Positions 46,463 to 55,810 of a stretch of DNA of 64,000 bases are shown here, piece by piece. The stretch is from contig JAAVYA010000001.1 of NCBI GenBank assembly GCA_022790855.1, forward strand, positions 1 to 64,000. Reading direction: 5' to 3'. Position numbers and translations under genes: made by a program. The DNA comes from Lachnospiraceae bacterium (GTDB taxonomy: Bacteria; Bacillota; Clostridia; Lachnospirales; Lachnospiraceae). Positions within the stretch are counted from its first letter, which is position 1, and each line of letters begins with the position of its first letter. The notes below the pieces were generated by a model, which had not been told where the DNA came from, ran no database searches, and saw only the letters and a program-made list of their open reading frames with translations.

Positions 46463-47161
46463 TTATAACTCCAGTTCCTTTTTCCGGAATGCTTGTACAA
46501 ATAAAATGGAAATTGCCATCTGTACCATATAGACCAAGGAGCGGGCAAGGTTCAGATAACTCTCCCCGGCAGTACGCTCGTCCATCTCTACTTGTATCTC
46601 TATCACCTTAGCTCCGCATTTCACCAAATAGGAAATCGTATCCGGCTCGGGGCCGTAATTCATATTCAACGCCAATATTCGGATGATTCTGGGGCCAAAC
46701 AAACGCATTCCTGACGTCACATCTTGTATTCTTGTTCCGGAGGCTATGCGGACCATTGCGGAAATCAACCTGCTCCCCAGCATTCTGGGGGAAAAAGGTT
46801 TCTTCTTCTCCGCAAAGCGGGAACCGATCACCACATCATAGCCTCCTTTTGCAGCTTTCAGCAAAGCAGCAATGTATTCTGCTCTATGCTGCCCGTCTCC
46901 GTCGTATTGGATCACATAACGGTATCCTTTCTGGTAGGCATATTTCAGTCCCGCCTGAAAGGCTCCCGCCAGTCCCAAATTAATGGGAAGGTCCAGTAAT
47001 TGATAACCCTTTTCCCGACAGATAGCCGCCGTCTGGTCGGTAGAACCATCGTTGACTACTACATAATCATACTGGGGATAATGTTCAATCAGATTCTCCA
47101 CAACACGTACAATATTCAATGCTTCGTTATATGCGGGTATGACAATCAGTAATTCTTTCAT
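46463..47161 (-). CDS. GT2, dolichol-phosphate-mannosyltransferase-like
   Basis: Start at 47161 (MKELLIVIPAYNE) with AAGGTG eight bases upstream. The 232-residue product has VIPAYNEALNI, YVVVNDGSTDQT, LPINLGLAGAFQAGL and VIQYDGDGQH, the DPM1/GtrB pattern that makes polyprenyl-phosphate sugars. It lacks the two C-terminal helices of GtrB. The adjacent DUF2304 protein could supply the membrane part. A polyprenyl-phosphate sugar would suit GT-C-like proteins such as the DUF2142 pair in this window. Confidence 0.9.
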   Translation of the reverse strand: MKELLIVIPAYNEALNIVRVVENLIEHYPQYDYVVVNDGSTDQTAAICREKGYQLLDLPINLGLAGAFQAGLKYAYQKGYRYVIQYDGDGQHRAEYIAALLKAAKGGYDVVIGSRFAEKKKPFSPRMLGSRLISAMVRIASGTRIQDVTSGMRLFGPRIIRILALNMNYGPEPDTISYLVKCGAKVIEIQVEMDERTAGESYLNLARSLVYMVQMAISILFVQAFRKKELEL

Positions 47162-47192
47162 ATTCTCACCTTGCAAGTACGCTTCCTGCCCT

Positions 47193-47456
47193 TTATTCCC
47201 CCAGGCCGCTCTCAATCGCCGCAATCACAGCCGCAAGAGCCTCCTGCTCGTCTTCACCGTCACAGAAGAATTCCACTTCGTCTCCTGACTTTATGCATGC
47301 TCCCAATACACTCAGTACACTCTTGGCGTTTGCCGTGCTGTCCCTGAATTGAAATGTAATCAGAGACTTAAACTGCATTGCTTCCTTACACAGGATTCCT
47401 GCCGGCCTTAAATGCAGTCCTGTTGGATTCTTTATCACGACCTTCTGACTTACCAT
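47193..47456 (-). CDS. HPr family phosphocarrier protein
   Basis: An 87-residue HPr-fold protein of standard size. VVIKNPTGLHLRPAG carries the phosphorylatable His15, and ANAKSVLSVLGA the regulatory Ser46. Both sites are kept, so it could act in sugar phosphotransfer or in HPr-kinase signalling; no other PTS gene is nearby. It lies between glmM and the second glycan block, 58 bases after the glmM stop, and would join their transcription. Confidence 0.93.
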   Translation of the reverse strand: MVSQKVVIKNPTGLHLRPAGILCKEAMQFKSLITFQFRDSTANAKSVLSVLGACIKSGDEVEFFCDGEDEQEALAAVIAAIESGLGE

Positions 47457-47513
47457 TTCATCTGCCTCCCGTTTTGCTATTCATATCTGCGTTCCAGTGA
47501 GTATTCACTGCTG

Positions 47514-48863
47514 CTACAGCATATTCCTCGTTATTAATTCCGCCAGGGCTTTGGCCTCTTTTTCAATCTGTTCTTGATTCTTTCCCTCGATCATGACGCG
47601 AACCAGCGGTTCTGTCCCGGAGGGGCGTATCAGCACCCTGCCTTCCCCAGCAAACTTTTCTTCCAGCTTTGTAATCGCCTGGGCAATCTCCGGATAGTCC
47701 ATATATTTATCTTTCTTATGGGTAGGCACCTTTGCATTTACAAGCGCCTGGGGAAGTACTTCCATGATCTTTGCCAACTCCGACAATTTCTGTTTCTTCT
47801 CCACCATGACTTCCAACAGATGTAAACCGCTTAAGAGCCCGTCTCCTGTGGTATTTTCATCCAGGAAAATAATATGACCCGACTGTTCTCCCCCAATGTT
47901 ATATCCATGCTCCCGCATATTTTCCAGCACGTAGCGGTCTCCGACTTTGGTGCGTTCAATATGGATTCCTTCCCTCTGTCCCATCAGCGTAAAGCCCAGA
48001 TTACTCATGACGGTAGCCACAATAGTATCCTTTTTCAAAGTTCCCTTCTCTTTCATATGGCTGCCGATAATCGCCATGATTTGGTCTCCGTCAACCACGT
48101 TGCCCAGCTCATCTACAGCCAGCATACGGTCCGCGTCTCCATCAAATGCCAGCCCTGCGTCTGCTTTCTCATAAACAACTCTGGCCCGCAGCTCATCCAT
48201 ATGGGTGGAACCACAGTTAGAATTGATATTCGTTCCATCAGGATTCACATGTATCGGCACCAGATTGGCGCCAAGTCCCCGCAGCGTCTCCACGGCAGTA
48301 TAGTAGGAAGCTCCCTCTGCACAGTCCACTACAATCTTTAATCCACTCAAGTCTACGGGAATGGTTTTTTTCATAAAAAATACATACTCTTCCCGGGCGT
48401 CCATCCTGTAATTAATACGTCCCACCCCTGATCCGATGGGCATTTTAATATCCTTCATGTCGCTCTTGATCAGAGCCTCAATCTCATCCTCCAGCTGGTC
48501 TGAAAGCTTATACCCTTCACTGTTAAAGAATTTGATACCATTAAACTCCATGGGATTATGGGACGCCGATATGACCACTCCGGCATCAACCTTATGCTTT
48601 TTCGTCAAATACGCAATTGCCGGCGTAGGCATCACTCCCATATAGACCGCATTGGCTCCCACAGAACAAATACCTGCCATCAAGGCATTTGCAAGCATTC
48701 CTCCTGAGATTCTGGTATCGCATCCTACGATCAGCGTAGGCTGATGTGATGTTTCTTTTGTTAATACATATGCGCCGGCCTGCCCAAGCTTCATCGCCAG
48801 ATCAATCGTCAGCTCCGTACCAGCCACACCGCGTACACCGTCTGTTCCAAACATTCTTCCCAT
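47514..48863 (-). CDS. glmM: Phosphoglucosamine mutase
   Basis: A 449-residue alpha-D-phosphohexomutase. FGTDGVRG (5-12) at the start, VVISASHNPMEFNG with catalytic Ser101, DGDADR (about 242-247) for metal binding and RPSGTEPLVRV at the end for phosphate binding. It isomerises glucosamine-6-phosphate to glucosamine-1-phosphate for UDP-GlcNAc and peptidoglycan. It follows cdaA-cdaR, the conserved Firmicute operon in which GlmM also restrains CdaA. Confidence 0.97.
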   Translation of the reverse strand: MGRMFGTDGVRGVAGTELTIDLAMKLGQAGAYVLTKETSHQPTLIVGCDTRISGGMLANALMAGICSVGANAVYMGVMPTPAIAYLTKKHKVDAGVVISASHNPMEFNGIKFFNSEGYKLSDQLEDEIEALIKSDMKDIKMPIGSGVGRINYRMDAREEYVFFMKKTIPVDLSGLKIVVDCAEGASYYTAVETLRGLGANLVPIHVNPDGTNINSNCGSTHMDELRARVVYEKADAGLAFDGDADRMLAVDELGNVVDGDQIMAIIGSHMKEKGTLKKDTIVATVMSNLGFTLMGQREGIHIERTKVGDRYVLENMREHGYNIGGEQSGHIIFLDENTTGDGLLSGLHLLEVMVEKKQKLSELAKIMEVLPQALVNAKVPTHKKDKYMDYPEIAQAITKLEEKFAGEGRVLIRPSGTEPLVRVMIEGKNQEQIEKEAKALAELITRNML

Positions 48864-48922
48864 TTTCTTTTCCTCATCTCTCTATTTCTTTTTGCCTAAA
48901 TCTGCACTTTCTTCCGTCCGGC

Positions 48923-50335
48923 TTACTCCTCATTCCCAGTCTCTTCACTCCCCGGAGGATTCTGGGGTCTGCTGCCAGGGCTATTTCCGGTTTCGGCATC
49001 GCCGGGAATATTCTCACCTTCATTGATGATACCACTCTCCCCGCCTTCCTCCTCCGTATCAGTTTCGTCTACAATCTCCATAATATGAACCCAAATCGTA
49101 ACGGTTCCTACTATTTGGAATTTTTCTTCCACCGACAGGTTCACTTCAACCATATGGTTTCCTGCTCCCAGGCCCGCCAGATCAATGCTTCCCTTAACCT
49201 GTTCTGCCGATAAGTCCGCAATATCTTCTCCTTTCCCACGAACTGACACCGTAACTTTTGTGTCTCCGTAGGAAACATCATACGCTTCTTTATCCGGCTC
49301 ATTTAATACTTCCAATTGCTCCAACGGAATCTCCAAATTCTTTACCTCCAACCGCTCAATGATAGCTCTCACAGCAATTTTATTTTCTTCCGGACTCACT
49401 AGGGATATTCCCTCTTCGCCCAAGTAAGGAACAATATCAATGCTGTTCTCCACATCCTGGGTGGCCCCCTCCAGATTAATCGCGGAACCGGGAATCACGA
49501 TTTCCTGAACATTATTCAGAAGGGCCGGGGCCCCCTTAATGCGAATTGTTTCAGGAGCATACTCCAAGCCGATAAACTCATAACCATCAGCCGGAATTCC
49601 GCTGGTTTCACAGCGGACAGGCACCGTCTTAGTCCCCAGGATCTGAATATCTACATACACCTTATCCTGGTTCATCCGCAATTGGCTGGATTCCAATGCT
49701 TTCCCTTCTTCATCATACAGTACTGGAACCACGCTGTCAGTAATATTCTCCGTCAAGCCGTCCACATTAACCACAGCCGCAACTCTGCTGATTTTGGAAA
49801 CAACGGACCGGGGTCCGGAAATCTTGATCAAGTTAGGGCTTACCTCAACTTCCCCAATCGCATACCCTTCTGCGGGAGTCCCAGAGGTATCACATGATAT
49901 ATAAAATTGTTCCGTAGACAAGTCTTCCAGAGTAATCCGCATATTTACACTTTTCTGGGTAATCGCAAGCTCTTTTTCATAACGCCTCGCAGAAACGTTA
50001 ATTGGCACCCATTTCTCATTTCCATCTTCATTGAGATCCACAATCTGGCTCAAATCCGCCGTTGCAATAAAATCCGAACCAGTGAGATTATCCAAATATC
50101 TGCGTTTTCCCTTTACATAGATAGTAGCCGTATTGCTCTGGCCTACCACCTCGTATACTTTTCCCCTTTCCTCTAAAATCCTGTCATTCGTTACTGTCAC
50201 AGGAATATTAAACGTCTTTGTTATTTCAGGATTATCATAATTCACCACAACCAACCACAAAATTACCGCAATAAGAATAGACAGAATTTTCAGGCCCATA
50301 TTATTTGCCAGATGCTTCATCAGTTTTTTTAACAT
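48923..50335 (-). CDS. cdaR: YbbR-domain protein, regulator of CdaA (CdaR)
   Basis: A 470-residue protein with one N-terminal membrane helix (GLKILSILIAVILWLVVV) and about four YbbR repeats outside the membrane, recognisable by recurring xVPVxxxxxGxPAxGYxxxxVxxxPxxIxIxG turns (SGTPAEGYAIGEVEVSP and SGIPADGYEFIGLEYAP are two). The last 60 or so residues are Glu/Gly/Pro-rich and probably disordered. It modulates the diadenylate cyclase whose gene it overlaps by 35 bases. AAGGAGG supports the start. Confidence 0.94.
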   Translation of the reverse strand: MLKKLMKHLANNMGLKILSILIAVILWLVVVNYDNPEITKTFNIPVTVTNDRILEERGKVYEVVGQSNTATIYVKGKRRYLDNLTGSDFIATADLSQIVDLNEDGNEKWVPINVSARRYEKELAITQKSVNMRITLEDLSTEQFYISCDTSGTPAEGYAIGEVEVSPNLIKISGPRSVVSKISRVAAVVNVDGLTENITDSVVPVLYDEEGKALESSQLRMNQDKVYVDIQILGTKTVPVRCETSGIPADGYEFIGLEYAPETIRIKGAPALLNNVQEIVIPGSAINLEGATQDVENSIDIVPYLGEEGISLVSPEENKIAVRAIIERLEVKNLEIPLEQLEVLNEPDKEAYDVSYGDTKVTVSVRGKGEDIADLSAEQVKGSIDLAGLGAGNHMVEVNLSVEEKFQIVGTVTIWVHIMEIVDETDTEEEGGESGIINEGENIPGDAETGNSPGSRPQNPPGSEETGNEE

Positions 50336-51206
50336 GCTTCTGCCTCCTTCTCCATAAACGGAATTTATCGGTATCTATGGAATGTTTCTGTATAAATCCC
50401 AGCTTACGCTTCAGGTTCTCTGCATCCAGGTTTCGGAACAGCTTTCCGCTGATAGCCACCGAAACATTCCCCGTCTCCTCCGATACCACCACAACCAGGG
50501 CATCCGTCACTTCACTGATTCCCACCGCAGCCCGGTGCCTGGTTCCCAGGTCCTTGCTCAATCCCATATTATCAGACAGGGGAAGATAGCAGGTAGCCGA
50601 TACAATTCGGTCCCCCCGCACAATAATAGCGCCATCATGCAACGGCGTATTATGCTCGAATATATTGATCAGGAGCTGACTGGAAACAAGGGAGTCCAGC
50701 ATAATTCCTGTCCTCTCATATTCCGTCAGCATCATATCCTGCTCCACTACAATCAAGGCCCCTGTTTTCACCTTTGCCATCTCAAAGGAAGCTTTAGTAA
50801 TCTCCGCCACCGTCTTATCACTAAAACGCACCTGATCCTTTTGCGTATCAAAATTGAAAATAGAAGTCAGAAAATTTTTTCTTCCCAAAGATTCCAACGC
50901 CCGGCGCAGCTCCGGCTGAAAGACGATCACTACCGCTATTACCGCTATATTAATGGTTCGGGCCACAATCCACAAAATCGTATTCATCTGGAATACAGCG
51001 GCAACCAGGCAAAACAATATGATAATAATAATTCCACGAAGTAAGATCCAGGCCCTGGTATTCTTCACCCATACCAGAATGTTATAGACAAGCAGGGCAA
51101 TGATAATGATCTCCACAAAATCAATGCGGTTAAATTTGGGAATATCAAACCAATACAAATATTTTTCAATAAACGTATTTAACAGCCCCAATAGATTTTG
51201 TATCAC
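50301..51206 (-). CDS. cdaA: Diadenylate cyclase CdaA
   Basis: A 301-residue membrane cyclase that starts at a GTG (51206) with AGGGAG eight bases upstream. Three helices (about 30-48, 54-72, 76-96) precede the DAC domain, which has the catalytic DGA (191-193) in NTPLHDGAIIV and RHR (223-225) in GTRHRAAVGISE. It condenses two ATP to cyclic di-AMP, an essential messenger for cell-wall and potassium homeostasis. It is followed by cdaR and glmM. Confidence 0.96.
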   Translation of the reverse strand: MIQNLLGLLNTFIEKYLYWFDIPKFNRIDFVEIIIIALLVYNILVWVKNTRAWILLRGIIIIILFCLVAAVFQMNTILWIVARTINIAVIAVVIVFQPELRRALESLGRKNFLTSIFNFDTQKDQVRFSDKTVAEITKASFEMAKVKTGALIVVEQDMMLTEYERTGIMLDSLVSSQLLINIFEHNTPLHDGAIIVRGDRIVSATCYLPLSDNMGLSKDLGTRHRAAVGISEVTDALVVVVSEETGNVSVAISGKLFRNLDAENLKRKLGFIQKHSIDTDKFRLWRRRQKHVKKTDEASGK

Positions 51207-51226
51207 CTTATCACTCCCTTTCCTTT

Positions 51227-52222
51227 CTAATCATCCAGCAATTCCCTATCAATTTCAAATTCATCCGCCAGATCCTTTTTACTGATACCTGTATTTTTCC
51301 GTTTATTGATCTGTTTTACTCTTTTATTTTTGGATGGAACAAACACTTTCGGCACAGCCTTCACATAGTAATAATATTCGTCATCTTCAAATTGAACGCG
51401 CTCCGTTCTGGTGTAATCCAAATGAAACAAGAAAAATTCCATCAAAAGCCCAACCACCACGGCCGCTGCCGTACCTAAAACAATCCATAGAATCTCTTTT
51501 GTATTTCCAGTCAAAAAACTGCCTCCCAAGAGTATTCCGAGATTGCATACGTTTCCAACTCCAATAGCAATGGACCATGCATGCTTTACAGATTGTCTGC
51601 GTATCACATACACCAACAATGCCGTTAATATAAACGCTCCTGCCATGATCTTAAGTTCTTGGCTCTCAATCACTGGCTGAAGAACCGCCGTAAATTTGGA
51701 AATCGCATCCTGCTCCTCTGATGCGCTTAACAAGGATTCGTTTTCCTTGATCCCTCTTAAAAAGTAATAAAGAATCATTCCGCAGGCCATGGACAGCACA
51801 GAATAAGGTTCCCTGTATAACCCAATGGCTGTAGGCATGATCTCCGGAATACGAAAACAGCATAATACAGGCGTCAGGACTGCACTGTATCCATTCTTTG
51901 GAGCCAATTTAAAATACATGAAAAACATTAACAGCAGTAACAGCAGGCAGACCACACACGCCTCCAGGGACAGGGCATATAAGTGCAGTAAGATCATCAG
52001 CGCTCCAAATAGCGCTATGGCATTCATGGGCAGAAACGTACAGATCAACCCAAGTATGATCGCAGTCACCGGGCTTTTTAACGCATCCATATAGCCGACG
52101 CTCCCATTAATCACCAAAAATACCGTTAATGCCACCAGAAAGCGTATGGCATGGCGAATATAAAGATCGTATTTCCCATAAAAGCTTTGCAGCATCTCCC
52201 TAAATTCCAACAGCTTAGTCAT
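51227..52222 (-). CDS. Conserved membrane protein of unknown function upstream of cdaA
   Basis: A 331-residue protein that I do not recognise as a named family. About eight helices in two groups (about 22-130 and 190-255) are joined by a soluble loop. A charged cytoplasmic tail of about 75 residues contains an acid-aromatic patch (FEDDEYYYYVKAV) and a basic stretch (SKNKRVKQINKRKNTG). Its stop is 20 bases from cdaA and it overlaps no other gene, so it is probably in the c-di-AMP transcript. A link to cyclic-di-AMP or wall homeostasis is a guess from position. Confidence 0.8.
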   Translation of the reverse strand: MTKLLEFREMLQSFYGKYDLYIRHAIRFLVALTVFLVINGSVGYMDALKSPVTAIILGLICTFLPMNAIALFGALMILLHLYALSLEACVVCLLLLLLMFFMYFKLAPKNGYSAVLTPVLCCFRIPEIMPTAIGLYREPYSVLSMACGMILYYFLRGIKENESLLSASEEQDAISKFTAVLQPVIESQELKIMAGAFILTALLVYVIRRQSVKHAWSIAIGVGNVCNLGILLGGSFLTGNTKEILWIVLGTAAAVVVGLLMEFFLFHLDYTRTERVQFEDDEYYYYVKAVPKVFVPSKNKRVKQINKRKNTGISKKDLADEFEIDRELLDD

Positions 52223-52229
52223 ATCCGTT

Positions 52230-52652
52230 TCAATCCTTCCAATTATCTACAGGAATTAATTTCTCTTCCCGTTCGTAGAATTTCTCCACCTTTTTCAGAC
52301 GGCTATGGTACAGCTTTTGCTTTTTAGCCGCACTGTGATAACGCAGATTGTATACGGCCCATGCAACAACCTGGTAAAATACCACAAATAAAACATACTT
52401 AATCAAAAGTCCTGCTCCGTAGTCTGCAAAATTTATCTGATACAATACCTCTCCCAATTCTTCCATTTGATAAAGTACAGACAGTGCAAGTAATATAATA
52501 AAGGCCAAAGTAGAACAAAGAAACGTCTTGATCATCTGTACGCTCACATAGTCCCCCCGATAATATTGGCCGATCTGCATAGCTTCTTTCCCTTCTCCCT
52601 GCTCATAAGCAGCCAGCTTGGCCATGAGCCGGATCCTTTCCGTATTCAGCAT
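52230..52652 (-). CDS. Small membrane protein of unknown function
   Basis: Start at 52652 (MLNTERIRLMAKLAAYEQ) after a GGAGGG; the 140-residue product begins with an amphipathic segment rich in Glu and Lys. Two helices (about 43-63 and 75-100) and a basic C-terminal tail (KKQKLYHSRLKKVEKFYE) follow. It is the first gene after the terminator and promoter at 52.7 kb, eight bases before the next unknown membrane protein. No family was recognised. Confidence 0.75.
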   Translation of the reverse strand: MLNTERIRLMAKLAAYEQGEGKEAMQIGQYYRGDYVSVQMIKTFLCSTLAFIILLALSVLYQMEELGEVLYQINFADYGAGLLIKYVLFVVFYQVVAWAVYNLRYHSAAKKQKLYHSRLKKVEKFYEREEKLIPVDNWKD

Positions 52653-52701
52653 ATGCCCTCCATCTCCTGCCGTTTTATGAACCGACACAATAGTTTTCAA
52701 C

Positions 52702-52710
52702 AGTATACCA
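52702..52710 (-). promoter_or_regulatory. Extended -10 promoter for the cdaA-cdaR-glmM transcript
   Basis: Minus-strand TGGTATACT (TGnTATACT) at 52702-52710, immediately downstream of the terminator hairpin. The -35 region is poor, as is usual for extended -10 promoters. The leader would be about 45 bases. Confidence 0.5.
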
Positions 52711-52732
52711 TAATTTTTCTGTTTATGGAAGT

Positions 52733-52762
52733 AAAAAACTGCCGTAAATACGGCAGTTTTTA
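52733..52762 (-). terminator. Rho-independent terminator after the flagellar-type zinc-ribbon gene
   Basis: A perfect 13-bp stem (AAAAACTGCCGTA at 52734-52746 with TACGGCAGTTTTT at 52749-52761) and a two-base loop, with T-runs on both strands. It ends the comFC transcript on the minus strand and could work in both directions. Confidence 0.9.
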
Positions 52763-52780
52763 TAACATATAGGCGTCTAT

Positions 52781-53188
52781 TTACTTATCAAGGAAACGCA
52801 TCCTGTCTTTTCCTCTGCTCTTTTTATCCGAAGTATCCGCCTGAACAGGGGCAGCATATGCGCTTCTCAAATCCCCTTGAATCTTGTTCTTGCAGTTCTC
52901 GCAAAAACGACCCATACGAATCGGCGCTCCACACTTCTCGCACTCCAGATACACACCGGAATTCTCGGAAAAAACGAGGCGTTCTTCTCGCACCCACTGC
53001 CTAAGCTGCTTGACACTAACCTCACACTCTTCCGCCACATCGTTCATAGGCGCTTCCCGATGTTCCCTTACATATTCCTTTACTTCCTGAAATTTCTGTT
53101 CCAGTGCTGCTTTACAGCCTTCACAAAGCTGAATCCCCGTCAAATAATTAAAAAGCCTGCCACATGACCTGCAATTTCTCACATCCAT
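52781..53188 (-). CDS. Flagellar operon zinc-ribbon protein (TIGR03826/YvyF type)
   Basis: ATG at 53188 (MDVRNCRSCGRLF) has AGGAGG eight bases upstream; a TTG six bases earlier is less likely. The 135-residue product has an N-terminal zinc ribbon (CRSCG, CEGC), a helix-turn-helix-like middle (DVAEECEVSVKQLRQWVREERL) and a second zinc ribbon (CEKCG, CENC). In Bacillus the homologue lies between comFC and flgM. Here no flgM or flagellar hook genes follow; a terminator comes next. Confidence 0.88.
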   Translation of the reverse strand: MDVRNCRSCGRLFNYLTGIQLCEGCKAALEQKFQEVKEYVREHREAPMNDVAEECEVSVKQLRQWVREERLVFSENSGVYLECEKCGAPIRMGRFCENCKNKIQGDLRSAYAAPVQADTSDKKSRGKDRMRFLDK

Positions 53189-53200
53189 AATCAATTCCTC

Positions 53201-53938
53201 CTAGTATCCTCTTCCAATACTGACGCTGACAAAGCAAACCCGAGAAGCTCCTGCTTCTTTTAAAACCCCCGCTGCTCCGTCCATCGTACTGCCTGTAGTA
53301 TAAATATCATCCACTAACAGGATATGATTTAATTGTACATTATTTGGCGCAATTTTAAAAGCTTTTTTCAGATTATTTTTTCTTTCTTTATCATCTAATT
53401 CTTTTTGCGGACGGGTATGGATACAGCGGAGCAGCAGATTGCCGTACACCGGGATCTGCATTTGCCGCCCAATCTCTTCCGCAATTATCTCTGCCTGATT
53501 AAACCCTCGCTGTCTCAGCCTTTTTTTATGTAAAGGAATCGGAAGAATAATCTGAATCCCCTTTTCCCGTATCCAGCCTCCGTAAACGCGTACGATTTCC
53601 TGTCCGTATGAAATCCCATATTCCCGGCGGTTGCTATACTTCAACCGATAGATAGACCGCTTTACGTCGCCTTTATAAACCCACAGTGCCTTGCCCTGAT
53701 CAAATACATGGGACTGCCGCAGGCAATCACCGCAAAACTCTGCCCGGACATCAGAAACCGGCTTTCCACATCGTTTGCAGGCAGGCTCCCTTACATATTC
53801 CACCACTTCCCTACACTCCTGGCAAATAGGATATTCCCACCTTCCAAAAGCAGTATAAACAGGTCGGTCACAAATGGGGCATCGTACTGGATACAGGAAA
53901 TGCCAGCTTTCTTTCCATAATTGGAAAATAATATTCAT
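53201..53938 (-). CDS. comFC: ComF family phosphoribosyltransferase-like protein
   Basis: ATG at 53938 (MNIIFQLWKESWHF) with AAAGGA upstream; the earlier TTG lacks support. The 245-residue product has two Cys pairs (CPICDRP, CQEC and CKRCGKP, CGDC) and the PRPP-binding ILLVDDIYTTGST near residue 205. ComFC is needed for DNA uptake in naturally competent bacteria, though it is common in non-competent ones. It is followed by the YvyF-type gene, the classic pairing. Confidence 0.95.
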   Translation of the reverse strand: MNIIFQLWKESWHFLYPVRCPICDRPVYTAFGRWEYPICQECREVVEYVREPACKRCGKPVSDVRAEFCGDCLRQSHVFDQGKALWVYKGDVKRSIYRLKYSNRREYGISYGQEIVRVYGGWIREKGIQIILPIPLHKKRLRQRGFNQAEIIAEEIGRQMQIPVYGNLLLRCIHTRPQKELDDKERKNNLKKAFKIAPNNVQLNHILLVDDIYTTGSTMDGAAGVLKEAGASRVCFVSVSIGRGY

Positions 53939-54071
53939 AGTTTCCTTTCCAAGTCTCAAAGGATATCAAAAACCGATTGTGTCGGAAGCCACTTCCTGAC
54001 CCAACCGGCTTATGCCATCGTATCATGATTCTTCTGGAAATACCAGAAATATTTTCTTAAGATTTATTAAT

Positions 54072-54866
54072 TTAAGATAACATCATCCGGTCATTTGCAA
54101 ATTCGCCATTGCTTGCTTCCTCAAACTTGGCCAGCAAATCGGGTACCTTCAACTGCTTCTTTTCTGCTCCCTTAACATCATAGATGATATTTCCTTCATG
54201 CATCATAACCAAGCGGTTCCCTAAGCGAATGGCATCTTTCATATTATGTGTGATCATCAACGTCGTCAAATGATTCTTTTCCACCAGCTCCTGGGTCAAT
54301 TTCAACACCTTTGCTGCTGTTTTGGGATCTAACGCCGCCGTATGCTCATCCAGAAGCAACACTTTCGGCTGCTGTAATGTTGCCATCAGCAATGTCAGGG
54401 CCTGGCGCTGCCCGCCGGAAAGCAGCCCTACCTTGGAAGACATCCGCTCCTCTAATCCCAATTCCAACATCTGCAACGCTTCATAATATATCTTTTTTTC
54501 TTGCTTTAAGATTCCCCAACCCAGGCCCCGGCGTTTGCCTCTCCGAAAAGCCATGGCGAGGTTTTCTTCAATCTCCATATCCGCCGCCGTTCCCATCATC
54601 GGATCCTGAAACACCCTTCCAAGGTAAGCCGCACGTTTATAGTCAGGCTGCCGGGTCACATTTTTCCCGTCGATTATAACAGCTCCTGAATCAATGGGAT
54701 ACACTCCCGCGATCATATTCAGCATTGTGGATTTACCGGCTCCATTTCCACCGATCACCGTCACAAAATCCCCTGGCGCCAGCTTCAGATTTACACCGCT
54801 TAATGCTTTCTTTTCATTGATACTTCCCCGGTTAAAGGTCTTTTTCACATTTTTTAGTTCTAACAT
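54072..54866 (-). CDS. ABC importer ATPase (TrpZ-type, amino-acid-like substrate)
   Basis: A 264-residue ABC ATPase with Walker A GGNGAGKST (39-47), LLSGGQRQALTL signature, LLLDEHTAALDP Walker B and MITHN switch. It belongs with the permease and lipoprotein upstream (COG2984-type system, tryptophan/tyrosine importer family TrpXYZ). Last gene of a three-gene transcript; its stop is followed by a short gap with no convincing terminator. Confidence 0.9.
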   Translation of the reverse strand: MLELKNVKKTFNRGSINEKKALSGVNLKLAPGDFVTVIGGNGAGKSTMLNMIAGVYPIDSGAVIIDGKNVTRQPDYKRAAYLGRVFQDPMMGTAADMEIEENLAMAFRRGKRRGLGWGILKQEKKIYYEALQMLELGLEERMSSKVGLLSGGQRQALTLLMATLQQPKVLLLDEHTAALDPKTAAKVLKLTQELVEKNHLTTLMITHNMKDAIRLGNRLVMMHEGNIIYDVKGAEKKQLKVPDLLAKFEEASNGEFANDRMMLS

Positions 54867-54878
54867 GATTCCGGCCTC

Positions 54879-55793
54879 CTATTCTTCCACCTGCGGCCTG
54901 TTCCTGTGACGCTCTATAAGCACCGGAACCGCAAGGGCAATCGCCACCAATATCGCCGAAAATAGCTTTGTGTCTGAGGTATCCACCCATCCGGCCTGCA
55001 TTACGATCGCAACCACAATACGGTAGATGACGGAACCAGTAATAACCGAAATCATCTTCATGCCAAACGATTTTCCCCAGCCCAAAAGCACGTTTCCAAT
55101 GACAATCGCCGCAAGCCCGGTTACAATGGCTCCCTGGCCGGAATTCACATCCGCATATCCCTGAGATTGACAGACAAGGGCGCCGGACAAGGCCACTAGG
55201 CCGTTGCTAATAGCCAGCCCCAGAGCCTTCATCAAACGCGTATTTCCCCCTAACGCCTTTACCATTGCCTCATTATTACCGGTAGCACGTATCTCACTGC
55301 CAACTTCCGTTCCAAAGAACCAATAAGACACCAGGATCACAATGACCACTGCCAAAACACCAATGATTAAAGTAGTATACGAATTCTTCATATTGGGGAG
55401 CAGCCCCGCCAGCTTGTCTACAATTGTCTCCTCCTTCAGCAATGGGGTGTTGGAACGCCCCATGATCCGCAGGTTAATGGAATATAAACCCAGCTGGGTT
55501 AGAATACCTGCCAAAATTGCAGGAATATCAAATACCGCATGTAAAATGCCGGTTACTGCTCCAGCCACACATCCGGCTACAATAGCCACAAGAATTGCCA
55601 GCATGGGGTGCATCCCGCCTACAATGCATATGGCACAGACGCTGCCGCCCAGGGCAAAACTGCCGTCCACCGTCAGATCCGCAATATCCAGAATCTTATA
55701 TGTAATATAAACACCCAACGCCATTATGCCCCACAGAACGCCCTGTGACAACGCACCTGGCAGGGATGATATGATACCCATTATCACACCCAT
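54879..55793 (-). CDS. ABC importer permease (TrpY-type)
   Basis: A 304-residue permease with eight or nine helices. LGVYITYKILDIADLTVDGSF and IRATGNNEAMVKALGGNTRLMKALGLAISNGLVALSGAL-type sequence (GNNEAMVKALG, SNGLVALSGA) mark the branched-chain-amino-acid-like permease fold. GGAGG lies upstream. It lies between the lipoprotein and the ATPase with 12- and 17-base spacers. Confidence 0.9.
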   Translation of the reverse strand: MGVIMGIISSLPGALSQGVLWGIMALGVYITYKILDIADLTVDGSFALGGSVCAICIVGGMHPMLAILVAIVAGCVAGAVTGILHAVFDIPAILAGILTQLGLYSINLRIMGRSNTPLLKEETIVDKLAGLLPNMKNSYTTLIIGVLAVVIVILVSYWFFGTEVGSEIRATGNNEAMVKALGGNTRLMKALGLAISNGLVALSGALVCQSQGYADVNSGQGAIVTGLAAIVIGNVLLGWGKSFGMKMISVITGSVIYRIVVAIVMQAGWVDTSDTKLFSAILVAIALAVPVLIERHRNRPQVEE

Positions 55794-55810
55794 GCTTTTA
55801 CCTCCGGTTC

